A stretch of 35,229 nucleotides of DNA, from contig JAGLPV010000032.1 of NCBI GenBank assembly GCA_023137195.1, positions 1 to 35,229 on the forward strand, given 5' to 3'. Positions 28,017 to 35,229 of this stretch are shown piece after piece (the stretch's first letter is position 1; each line of letters opens with the position of its first letter). The notes beneath the pieces were generated by a model that worked only from the letters and a program-made list of their open reading frames with translations, did not search any database and was not told the origin of the DNA. Both the position numbers and the translations under genes were made by a program. Origin of the DNA: Candidatus Aenigmatarchaeota archaeon. GTDB taxonomy: Archaea > EX4484-52.

Positions 28017-28754
28017 ATGGTAAAAAATAATAGAACTGAAGTCTATATTACAGAGAAATTAAAGCAGGGAAAACCACTTCATTTTACTTTACTTGATCCG
28101 GAAACGCTTAACACAAAAGAAGAGATAAAAAAGTGCATTGATTTTAAGACAGATGCATTTATGCTGGGCGGTTCTTTGAAAATAAATGAGGAGTATGCAA
28201 AAAATATGGTAAAGGCAATCAAGTCAATTGACCGGAACCTTCCGGTAATTTCTTTTCCAGGCAATACAAATGGTGTTTTTGATTGCGTAGATGCTGTTTT
28301 TTTTATGTCTTTGCTTAATTCAACAAACCCATATTGGATAACCGGAGCCCAGGCAATAAGTGCTTTTGATATAAAAACAAAGAAAATAGAGACGCTTTCT
28401 ATGGCATATATTATAATTGAACCGGGAGAGACTGTTGCATTTATTGGTGATGCAAAACCAATCCCTAGAAAAAAGCCGGAAATCGCATGTGCTTATGCAC
28501 TTTCAGCTCAATACATGGGCTTTAGTCTGGTATATTTTGAGGCAGGTTCGGGGGCAGATGAATCTGTGCCTCCAAAAATGATTGCCATGGCAAAAAAAAC
28601 AATAGATGTTCCTTTGATTGTTGGTGGAGGGATAAGAACCCCCGAAGCTGCAAAAGAAAAAGTGCTTGCGGGAGCAGATATTATAGTTACGGGAAATATT
28701 GTTGAAGACAACATAAACAGGTTGAAAGACATAATTAGTGTGATAAAAGAATGA
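28017..28754 (+). CDS. Geranylgeranylglyceryl phosphate synthase
   Basis: 'HFTLLDPETLNTKEE', 'FPGNTNGVFDCVDAVFFMSLLNSTNPYWITGAQ', 'YFEAGSGADESVPPKMI', 'PLIVGGGIRTPEAAKEKVLAGADIIVTGNIVEDN'. Confidence 0.94.
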   Translation: MVKNNRTEVYITEKLKQGKPLHFTLLDPETLNTKEEIKKCIDFKTDAFMLGGSLKINEEYAKNMVKAIKSIDRNLPVISFPGNTNGVFDCVDAVFFMSLLNSTNPYWITGAQAISAFDIKTKKIETLSMAYIIIEPGETVAFIGDAKPIPRKKPEIACAYALSAQYMGFSLVYFEAGSGADESVPPKMIAMAKKTIDVPLIVGGGIRTPEAAKEKVLAGADIIVTGNIVEDNINRLKDIISVIKE

Positions 28755-28889
28755 TTTCGTATTGGTATTTTATTTCCGACTAGTTTGGTAATTTTATTGA
28801 TTACTCTGTAGTTGATGAAACTTCTATCCGACCACATAAAAGCAAAAAAAGTATATGGTACAGCATTTCAAATGGTTATAAATTTAGCA

Positions 28890-30113
28890 TTATTGATATC
28901 TCAACGCATCAACAGGCTCTAAAGCTGCCGCCTGCTTTGCCGGCAAAACCCCTGAAACAACTCCTAAAATCGTAGAAAATGCAAGAGCACCGACAATCAA
29001 ATAAATATCATAATTCACGGTAAGCAAGTTCTGCTGCAAAACAACAACAGTTATATATTCTGCAGATTTGCTGATAGAATAGCCGATAATCACTCCCATC
29101 GCCCCACCAATAAACCCATATATTCCTGCCTCAAACAAAAAAACAGACAATATCTGGCTATCTTTTGCTCCTATTGCCTTCATTATACCGATATCTTTTG
29201 TACGCTCTATGATTGAAGTATACATAGTATTCATTATGCCCACTCCCCCTACTATCAGAGCAATAGATGCTATTGCAATCAACACAGCATTGACTACACT
29301 TAAAACCGAATCAACACTGCTCAACAACTGCTCTGTTGTCTGGACCTGAAAACTTTCCTCTCCTTCTTTCTCTCTTCTTTCACGCCTCAATTTCTTTTTC
29401 AGAATTTCAGCCAGAGCTGCAGGCTCTACATTCGGCTTGACTTTCACAAGAATTATATTATATTCGTCTTTTGTTCCGAATAATTCACTTGCTGCATCAA
29501 AAGTTATATAAACGCTTGAATCATCCTGGGAATTGCCGATTCTATCAACTATTCCGATGACAGTAAATGGTTTGTCCATTATATATATCTTGTCTCTTAA
29601 ATTTGGTCTTTTGTCAAAATAATCAGTATAGGCGATATCGTATCCAATCAATGTTTCCTTGTCATTTCCTGCTTTTAAATCACGACCTTTGAGTACCTCG
29701 AAAGATTCCATGTCTTTAAAAATCTCCTGCGTGTCATCTGTCGGAAGACCATTAACAAAACTGTATTTTGTTTTATCTTTATATTTTACAGCAACTGATT
29801 TAAAAGTCATCCCTCCTGCCAAATCGACCCCGCTTTGTTTTTTTATTATCTTTAGGTCATCTTCAGTCAATTTAGCTGCGGAAGTCATCATGTTCATCAT
29901 CCCGATGCCTCCTGCTCCCCCGGGCATAACCATAATCTTATCAGAACCCATTTTTTCAAACTCGTCATTGATGGCAGACCTCATACCATCTCCCAGAGAG
30001 ATTAAAGATACTACTGCCGCAATACCAATAAAAATGCCAATCATTGTCAGCCAGGAACGTATTTTCCTGTGTCTTATACTTTTGACTGCCAAACCGAAAA
30101 AATCAGCTATCAT
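28890..30113 (-). CDS. MacB/FtsX-type ABC transporter permease
   Basis: 'SIRHRKIRSWLTMIGIFIGIAAVVSLISLGDGM', periplasmic MacB_PCD-like domain, 'VGGVGIMNTMYTSIIERTKDIGIMKAIGAKDSQILSVFLFEA'. Confidence 0.94.
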   Translation of the reverse strand: MIADFFGLAVKSIRHRKIRSWLTMIGIFIGIAAVVSLISLGDGMRSAINDEFEKMGSDKIMVMPGGAGGIGMMNMMTSAAKLTEDDLKIIKKQSGVDLAGGMTFKSVAVKYKDKTKYSFVNGLPTDDTQEIFKDMESFEVLKGRDLKAGNDKETLIGYDIAYTDYFDKRPNLRDKIYIMDKPFTVIGIVDRIGNSQDDSSVYITFDAASELFGTKDEYNIILVKVKPNVEPAALAEILKKKLRRERREKEGEESFQVQTTEQLLSSVDSVLSVVNAVLIAIASIALIVGGVGIMNTMYTSIIERTKDIGIMKAIGAKDSQILSVFLFEAGIYGFIGGAMGVIIGYSISKSAEYITVVVLQQNLLTVNYDIYLIVGALAFSTILGVVSGVLPAKQAAALEPVDALRYQ

Positions 30114-30319
30114 AGCTATTAAAAGAATATAAATTATATAAATATAGTTACCCGGCAGTATCTTTTTTCTTTATAGCAAAACACATAAATAATCATAAAA
30201 TTTTCCCCCACGCAAAATACTACTTTTAAGCTTATTTTCTGCTTATACTTTATTCACAGAAGAAAATAATACAAAGAGATAATATCTGTATTTAGATAGT
30301 ATTTATGTATTTTGCTAGT

Positions 30320-30436
30320 ATATTCGACCGCAAAGAGCGGGTGAATATATTCGAAGACGCAAGTATAATTAGCAATATTGCGTCTGAGATTATATCACGT
30401 CACATTACTTGCATTACTTTTGTGTCGCGATATAAT
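30320..30436. other. Three consecutive long stem-loops
   Basis: 30320-30331/30337-30348 (ATATTCGACCGC/GCGGGTGAATAT), 30356-30366/30375-30384 (GACGCAAGTAT/ATATTGCGTC), 30389-30399/30426-30436 (ATTATATCACG/CGCGATATAAT). Confidence 0.55.
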
Positions 30437-30472
30437 TAGAATTGTCGCTTTCAAATGACTGCGCAAAAAGTA

Positions 30473-30769
30473 TTATTCTATATTTCCAAAACCCTGTTTT
30501 TTTAAGAACGCAATTACTTTTGGTTTCTGGTTTCCCTGTAGTTCTATCCTGTCTTCTTTGATAGTACCGCCGCATGCAAGATGCGCCTTTAATTTTTTGC
30601 CCAGTTCCTTTATGTTCACATCTTTTGTATTTATCCCGTCAACTATTGTTGCAAACTTTCCGAACCTTTTTTTTAAAGTAAAAACCTTTATGTTCTGCTG
30701 CTCCTTAAAAAGAGTATTGCAAATGCACAATTCTTTTGGCAAACCGCATTTACTACAAATATCCCCCAT
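30473..30769 (-). CDS. Translation initiation factor SUI1/eIF1 family
   Basis: 'MGDICSKCGLPKELCIC' zinc motif, 'KRFGKFATIVDGI', 'LKAHLACGGTIKEDRIELQGNQKPKVIAFLKKQGF'. Confidence 0.95.
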   Translation of the reverse strand: MGDICSKCGLPKELCICNTLFKEQQNIKVFTLKKRFGKFATIVDGINTKDVNIKELGKKLKAHLACGGTIKEDRIELQGNQKPKVIAFLKKQGFGNIE

Positions 30770-30792
30770 CTTTTTAGTATCCTCTTATTTTA

Positions 30793-31002
30793 TTATACTC
30801 TTTTTATGTCATTGACATTTATATATGTTTTTATTCTTGCAATTGTTTTTCTGATTTGAGATATTCTTCCCGGGTTTTCAGGAGGACTCCCGATTTGTAT
30901 TTTTCCGCGCTCCTTTAATAACTCAAAATTAAGATCATATAGTATTTTATCAAGTTCTTCCCTTGATTTCTGCTTTATTTCTGAATTTTTTAGTATTGCC
31001 AT
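30793..31002 (-). CDS. 50S ribosomal protein uL29
   Basis: 'MAILKNSEIKQKSREELDKILYDLNFELLKERGKIQIG...NPGRISQIRKTIARIKT'; start placed at the second Met of the ORF (MNYMAIL). Confidence 0.9.
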   Translation of the reverse strand: MAILKNSEIKQKSREELDKILYDLNFELLKERGKIQIGSPPENPGRISQIRKTIARIKTYINVNDIKRV

Positions 31003-31011
31003 ATAATTCAC

Positions 31012-31917
31012 TTAAATATCCTTTTTTGTTGTTTCTTTTTTATCCTCTGCTTTTTTTACACCTGTGTCCTCTTCTTTTTCTTCTTTTTTCGCTTTTTCCT
31101 TAGGGACTTCCTGTTTTTCGCTTTTTACTTCTTCTTTTGTTTCTGTAGTTTTAGCAGGTTCTTTTTTTTCTTCTTCTTTTACCGGTGCCTCGGGCTTCTC
31201 TTTGGTCTCTTCTTCTTTCTCTTTTACCTGTGCTTCCGGTTTTGTTGCCTCTTTGGATTTTGCATCTTCTTCAGCTTTGCATTTTTTTTCATGCTCTGCC
31301 ATTTCTTTTTTCAACTGTGTTTCCAGCACATTAATGTTCCTTTCAAGCTGCATTACATCAGGCATGACTTTCATTATAATTACTTTTATGCCAATTGCAC
31401 CTTGTTTTAATACGGCCAAAACTTTTTTCTTTTCAACGCATGTTTTTGCAGGATCTCCGCATTTCTTAAGATATCCACGATAGAATTTGTCTCCACGGCT
31501 TCTTGAACCGCTTATTTTACCTGTGACATTTATCTCGACTCCGATTGCCCCGGAAGACATTATCTTGTCGATGATAAAAGAAACAACTCTCTTGTGTTTT
31601 TTGCCCTGCTCCAGGGATCTCGCTATAAAATTAGCCATTAAGCTTGCATCAAGGTATGGATTGTCTATGCCATATACATCCATTTTAAGGTTTTTTATTT
31701 TGAATTTCTCATTGATTGTCTCTTTCAACTGCATCAATTTCGAACCCTTAAAACCCACTACTCTTGATGGTCTCTGGGTGTATATTAGAATATGCGTATA
31801 TAATGGTGTTTTTTTAATCACGCACTGGCTTATCTGTCCTTCTCCCAATTCTTTGGTAATAAACCGGTTCATCTCTTCTCTTTGTATCCCGTCTTTAATA
31901 AAATTTAATTCAATCAT
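31012..31917 (-). CDS. 30S ribosomal protein uS3 with long Lys/Glu-rich C-terminal tail
   Basis: 'TPLYTHILIYTQRPSRVVGFKGSKLMQLKETI', 'SRSRGDKFYRGYLKKCGDPA'; start revised to MIELNFIKDG (31917), which avoids overlap with uL22. Confidence 0.93.
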   Translation of the reverse strand: MIELNFIKDGIQREEMNRFITKELGEGQISQCVIKKTPLYTHILIYTQRPSRVVGFKGSKLMQLKETINEKFKIKNLKMDVYGIDNPYLDASLMANFIARSLEQGKKHKRVVSFIIDKIMSSGAIGVEINVTGKISGSRSRGDKFYRGYLKKCGDPAKTCVEKKKVLAVLKQGAIGIKVIIMKVMPDVMQLERNINVLETQLKKEMAEHEKKCKAEEDAKSKEATKPEAQVKEKEEETKEKPEAPVKEEEKKEPAKTTETKEEVKSEKQEVPKEKAKKEEKEEDTGVKKAEDKKETTKKDI

Positions 31918-31930
31918 AGTATCTGTTAAT

Positions 31931-32374
31931 TTATTTATAAATCTCCTCACACACAATTCCTATACTTGTATTTTTCCTTCTCTGTCCCCTTAAACTTACT
32001 TTTCTTCTCCTTGGGAACCTGAATCCTTTTGTAACAAATACATATTTAATCACCAGCTTATTTTCATCCAGTCCTTTGTCAATTGCATTTTTTTCCAAAG
32101 TATTGAGCAGGTTGTCAAAAGCAAGACATACTTCTTTTGGGTATTTTCCAACTACTCCTCCCTTTCTGTGTCCTGTGGATCTTCGGTATTTGGTAAATTC
32201 AATAGGCTCTTTCTGGGTAATAGCTCTTGTTAGTTTTTCTCTTGCCGGTTTTAATTTCATTCCTTTTATATTCCTTCCAACTTCAACAGAGTATTTTCCT
32301 GATAAAGCCAGGTTTTTTCCGTATACACGGCTGGTAGTCTTAGGGTCTGTTTCAATTGCATATGTTTTTGCCAT
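31931..32374 (-). CDS. 50S ribosomal protein uL22
   Basis: 'KLKPAREKLTRAITQKEPIEFTKYRRSTGHRKG...GKYPKEVCLAFDNLLNTLEKNA'. Confidence 0.94.
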   Translation of the reverse strand: MAKTYAIETDPKTTSRVYGKNLALSGKYSVEVGRNIKGMKLKPAREKLTRAITQKEPIEFTKYRRSTGHRKGGVVGKYPKEVCLAFDNLLNTLEKNAIDKGLDENKLVIKYVFVTKGFRFPRRRKVSLRGQRRKNTSIGIVCEEIYK

Positions 32375-32391
32375 AATATAATTATAATAAC

Positions 32392-32778
32392 TTATTTCTT
32401 TGCCACATTCTTACTTCCTCTTGTAGCTCCAAGTCCTGCTGCAGAATGAACTGTTCTTTTTCTTGTCTGTGTAAGTTCTCCCAGTCTGTGTCCAAGCATT
32501 TCATTTTGTATTATAACAGAGGTGTATTCTTTCCCCTGGTAAATACCTATTTTTTTCCCGACAAAGCAAGGTAAAACAGGAATGTATCTCAAATGCGTCT
32601 TTACATAATCATTTGGTCCTGCCATTCTTACTTTTTCAATAAATTTTTTCTCGTTTTCTTTTAATCCTCTTTTTATCAATCGTCTCTGTCTTGACTTCAG
32701 CATATTTGAAAAGTCGCCGATTGACAGTTTGTTTAATTCGTCGGGCGTCTTGCCCCTGAAGTGAAATTCTCTTGCCAT
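32392..32778 (-). CDS. 30S ribosomal protein uS19
   Basis: 'FHFRGKTPDELNKLSIGDFSNMLKSRQRRLIKRGL', 'KTHLRYIPVLPCFVGKKIGIYQGKEYTSVIIQNEMLGHRLGELTQTRKRTVHSAAGLGATR'. Confidence 0.95.
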   Translation of the reverse strand: MAREFHFRGKTPDELNKLSIGDFSNMLKSRQRRLIKRGLKENEKKFIEKVRMAGPNDYVKTHLRYIPVLPCFVGKKIGIYQGKEYTSVIIQNEMLGHRLGELTQTRKRTVHSAAGLGATRGSKNVAKK

Positions 32779-32847
32779 ATTATTAATGTATATTATTCTC
32801 TCATGTTTTTATCGTCTTTGTTGTGTTTAGCTAAATAACATTGAAAA

Positions 32848-32857
32848 CTTTTTAAAT
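32848..32857 (+). promoter_or_regulatory. TATA box of uS10 gene (CTTTTTAAAT)
   Basis: Centred about 25 nt upstream of the ATG at 32877, as expected for a leaderless archaeal transcript. Confidence 0.55.
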
Positions 32858-32876
32858 CTAATTACATACCATACTT

Positions 32877-33194
32877 ATGCAAATAGCAAGAATGAAATTG
32901 ACAAGCAATTCAATAGAGCCGTTAAATGAAACTACAGAGAAAATAATAAATCTTTCAAAAAAGTTCAATACAAAGATAAAAGGACCGATAATGTTGCCTA
33001 CAAGGAAGATGAAGATTGTTACAAGGAAAGCTGTTTCGGGTGACGGAACTTCCACGTACGAGAGATGGGAAATGAGAATTCATAAAAGATTGATAGATAT
33101 AAGCATGAATGAAAGAATTCTTAAGCACATTATGCGTCTGGAAATGTCTGATTCAGTAAATATTGAAATAAGATTGTTGGATAAAAAGATGTAA
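32877..33194 (+). CDS. 30S ribosomal protein uS10
   Basis: 'QIARMKLTSNSIEPLNETTEKIINLSKKFNTKIKGPIMLPTRKMKIVTRKAVSGDGTSTYERWEMRIHKRLIDI'. Confidence 0.95.
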   Translation: MQIARMKLTSNSIEPLNETTEKIINLSKKFNTKIKGPIMLPTRKMKIVTRKAVSGDGTSTYERWEMRIHKRLIDISMNERILKHIMRLEMSDSVNIEIRLLDKKM

Positions 33195-33236
33195 GTGTAC
33201 TATTAGTACAATGACATACCTATTAATAGAGAGAAC

Positions 33237-33450
33237 TCTCTTGTAGCTCAGTAGGTCGAGACGGAACCTTTTTGCGAAAAAGCTTCAGCAAAAAGCACAC
33301 AACCTCTGTAAGAGAGGTTGAATATCATAATCACAAGTAAAAAGCTCTTGTAGCTCAGTAGGTCGAGACGGAACCTTTTTGCGAAAAAGCTTCAGCAAAA
33401 AGCACACAACCTCTGTAAGAGAGGTTGAATATCATAATCACAAGTAAAAA
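33237..33450 (+). repeat. Two tandem 107-bp units, each starting with the tRNA-Asn 5' segment
   Basis: Units at 33237-33343 and 33344-33450, near-identical; both begin [T/G]CTCTTGTAGCTCAGTAGGT and abut the real tRNA-Asn at 33451, preserving the 107-bp period. Internal perfect hairpins CTTTTTGC/GCAAAAAG and AACCTCT/AGAGGTT in each unit. Confidence 0.93.
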
Positions 33451-33523
33451 GCTCTTGTAGCTCAGTAGGTAGAGCGCTTGGCTGTTAACCAAGTTGTCAC
33501 AGGTTCGAATCCTGTCAGGAGCG
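33451..33523 (+). tRNA. tRNA-Asn (anticodon GTT)
   Basis: Acceptor GCTCTTG/CAGGAGC, discriminator G, anticodon arm CTTGGCTGTTAACCAAG, T-arm CAGGTTCGAATCCTG. Confidence 0.94.
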
Positions 33524-33693
33524 TTTTAGCATATGCTTTAGAACCAAAAGTTGTGATAACATCTGATGTAATGGTAAATTCTGCAAAACATTACCATTAC
33601 TTACACTAAATATTTTTTGTGTTTTTATTAAATCCGCGGGATTTTTGCTTGAAGCAGAAAATAACCTTTTAAATCTTCCTTCAATCACATTTT

Positions 33694-34395
33694 ATGAAAA
33701 AAAATGATTTTATTGAAATTGACTACACAGCCAAGATAAAAAACACAGGTGAAGTTTTTGACCTTACCAGTGAAAAGAAAGCAAAGGAATTAAACATATA
33801 CAACAGCAAATATTCCTATCATCCGATAATCATAATTCTCGGTCAGGGATTTATATTGAAATCCCTTGAGGACAAAGTCTTCAAAATCGATGAAAAAGAC
33901 ATCGGAAAAGAGTTTACATTTGCATTTAAGCCGGAAGAGGCATTTGGTCCAAGAGAGCCAAAACTCATAAGGACATTTCCCTCTTCTTTTTTCAAGGCAA
34001 AGGACATGAATCCTGTTGTCGGACAGACAATTGATCTGGAAGATAAAAACGGCAAAAAAATGACAGGCAAAATAATGTCTGTTTCAGCAGGAAGGGTTCG
34101 TGTTGATTTTAATCATGTGCTTGCAGGAAAAGAAATAGAATATGATTTGACGGTAAACAAACTGTTCAAGACAAGAGAAAATAAAATAGATGCAGTGATT
34201 GAAATGTTTGTCCAGTCAAAATCAAAAGATGTAACAAAGCAGATAGACGGAAATGTTGTTACAATTAATCTCCCCTCAGAATTAGACAATGCAGTCATGA
34301 AACAATTGATTGCAAAATATTCAACAGAATTTATCGAAAAGATAGATGAAGTCAAATTTGTCGAAACATTTAAAAACGTGAAAGACAATAAATAA
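33694..34395 (+). CDS. FKBP-type peptidyl-prolyl isomerase (archaeal long/SlyD-like)
   Basis: 'FIEIDYTAKIKNTGEVFDLT', 'ILGQGFILKSLEDKVF', 'FAFKPEEAFGPREPKLIRTFP', IF-domain insertion, C-terminal archaeal extension. Confidence 0.92.
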   Translation: MKKNDFIEIDYTAKIKNTGEVFDLTSEKKAKELNIYNSKYSYHPIIIILGQGFILKSLEDKVFKIDEKDIGKEFTFAFKPEEAFGPREPKLIRTFPSSFFKAKDMNPVVGQTIDLEDKNGKKMTGKIMSVSAGRVRVDFNHVLAGKEIEYDLTVNKLFKTRENKIDAVIEMFVQSKSKDVTKQIDGNVVTINLPSELDNAVMKQLIAKYSTEFIEKIDEVKFVETFKNVKDNK

Positions 34396-34453
34396 TATTC
34401 AATACAATATCAATAACAATTATTGATTAGACAAGAAAGAAAAGAGGGGTAAA

Positions 34454-35229
34454 ATGGATTCTTTAATAGAAAATGTACTGGGAAAAGAAGAAGAAAGTGT
34501 AAACACACAGGAACAAAAAATACAGAATAGTATTTTGGAAGATAGTCCGAGAGAGATAATCGACTCATCTGTCCAGAAACAGCAGCAGGCAATTGACGAT
34601 GACCTGAGAACAATTTTAGAAAAAAGAAGGGCAAAAGTAAAAGTCATTGGCTGTGGAGGAGCAGGTAAGAACACACTAAACAGGCTTGCCGATGTGGGAA
34701 TCAAGGGCGCAGATACAATTGCAATCAATACAGATGCGCAGGATTTATTATACACACAGGCAAATGAAAAAATATTGATTGGTGTTGAGCTTACAAGTGG
34801 TCTTGGCGCAGGTTCAACTCCATCGGTTGGAGAAGCTTCTGCAAAAGAGTCAAGAGAAAGCATAAAAAGCGCAATCTCAAAAGCAGATATGACTTTCATT
34901 ACATGCGGTCTGGGTGGAGGAACAGGAACAGGATCCTCGCCAGTAGTTGCAGAGACAGCCAAAAAAAGCGGAGCATTGACAGTTGCTATTGTTACAGTGC
35001 CTTTCACAATGGAAGGAGCCCACAGGATAAACAACGCAAAAGAAGGTCTTGAAAAACTAGAAAGCAATGTAGATACTTTAATAGTAATACCAAACGACAA
35101 ATTACTGGAAATAGCACCGGATGTTTCAATAAACACAGCATTTAAGATAGCAGATGAAATTCTTGTAAATGCAGTAAAAGGAATTACTGAGATGGTAACA
35201 AAACCAGGTCTTATTAATCTTGACTTTGC
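34454..35229 (+). CDS. ftsZ: Cell division protein FtsZ (partial, runs off the window)
   Basis: 'KVKVIGCGGAGKNTLNRL', tubulin signature 'GLGGGTGTGSSPVVAE', 'VTVPFTMEG'; SD-like GAGGGG before ATG. No stop before the window end. Confidence 0.95.
   Translation, partial: MDSLIENVLGKEEESVNTQEQKIQNSILEDSPREIIDSSVQKQQQAIDDDLRTILEKRRAKVKVIGCGGAGKNTLNRLADVGIKGADTIAINTDAQDLLYTQANEKILIGVELTSGLGAGSTPSVGEASAKESRESIKSAISKADMTFITCGLGGGTGTGSSPVVAETAKKSGALTVAIVTVPFTMEGAHRINNAKEGLEKLESNVDTLIVIPNDKLLEIAPDVSINTAFKIADEILVNAVKGITEMVTKPGLINLDF

Noticed and set aside
31064-31483. 139-aa plus-strand ORF antisense to the uS3 tail
   Set aside because: SSSFSSFF-type translation is the mirror of the Lys/Glu codons on the opposite strand; no independent support.
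33237-33450. CRISPR array or two additional functional tRNAs
   Set aside because: Only two units with no spacer variation, so not CRISPR; units lack an acceptor stem, a 7-nt anticodon loop and a full T-arm, so not ordinary tRNAs.
1-35229. Anti-phage defence island, toxin-antitoxin pair, or transposon
   Set aside because: No transposase, integrase, recombinase, nuclease-effector or TA motifs recognised; genes are mostly housekeeping.

Overview
The window looks like an AT-rich archaeal chromosome segment, probably DPANN-like. Archaeal hallmarks are G1P dehydrogenase, GGGP synthase, archaeal-type SUI1/uS3/uL22/uS19 and archaeal-type GluRS. The taxon assignment is inference. I support about 33 CDSs, tRNA-Val(TAC), tRNA-Asn(GTT) and a partial ftsZ at the right edge. 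Most genes are housekeeping: ribosomal proteins, lipid head-group synthesis, tRNA thiolation, PRPP synthetase, FKBP. The most interesting signals are: (1) a type II pantothenate-kinase homologue next to a bacterial-type CoaD fused to a CoaE-like P-loop kinase. This is a eukaryote-like PANK+COASY logic, unexpected in an archaeon, and suggests a pantetheine-to-CoA salvage route. (2) A stand-alone AlaRS-like protein that keeps the catalytic core and the helical tRNA-recognition region but lacks the editing and C-Ala domains. (3) Two exact-period 107-bp tandem units upstream of tRNA-Asn, each starting with the tRNA-Asn 5' end followed by a different hairpin-rich body. (4) A serine-pathway-like operon with a SerA-HAD phosphatase fusion. 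(5) Three intergenic clusters of stem-loops that no annotated feature explains. All assignments come from reading motifs by eye. No database search was run.
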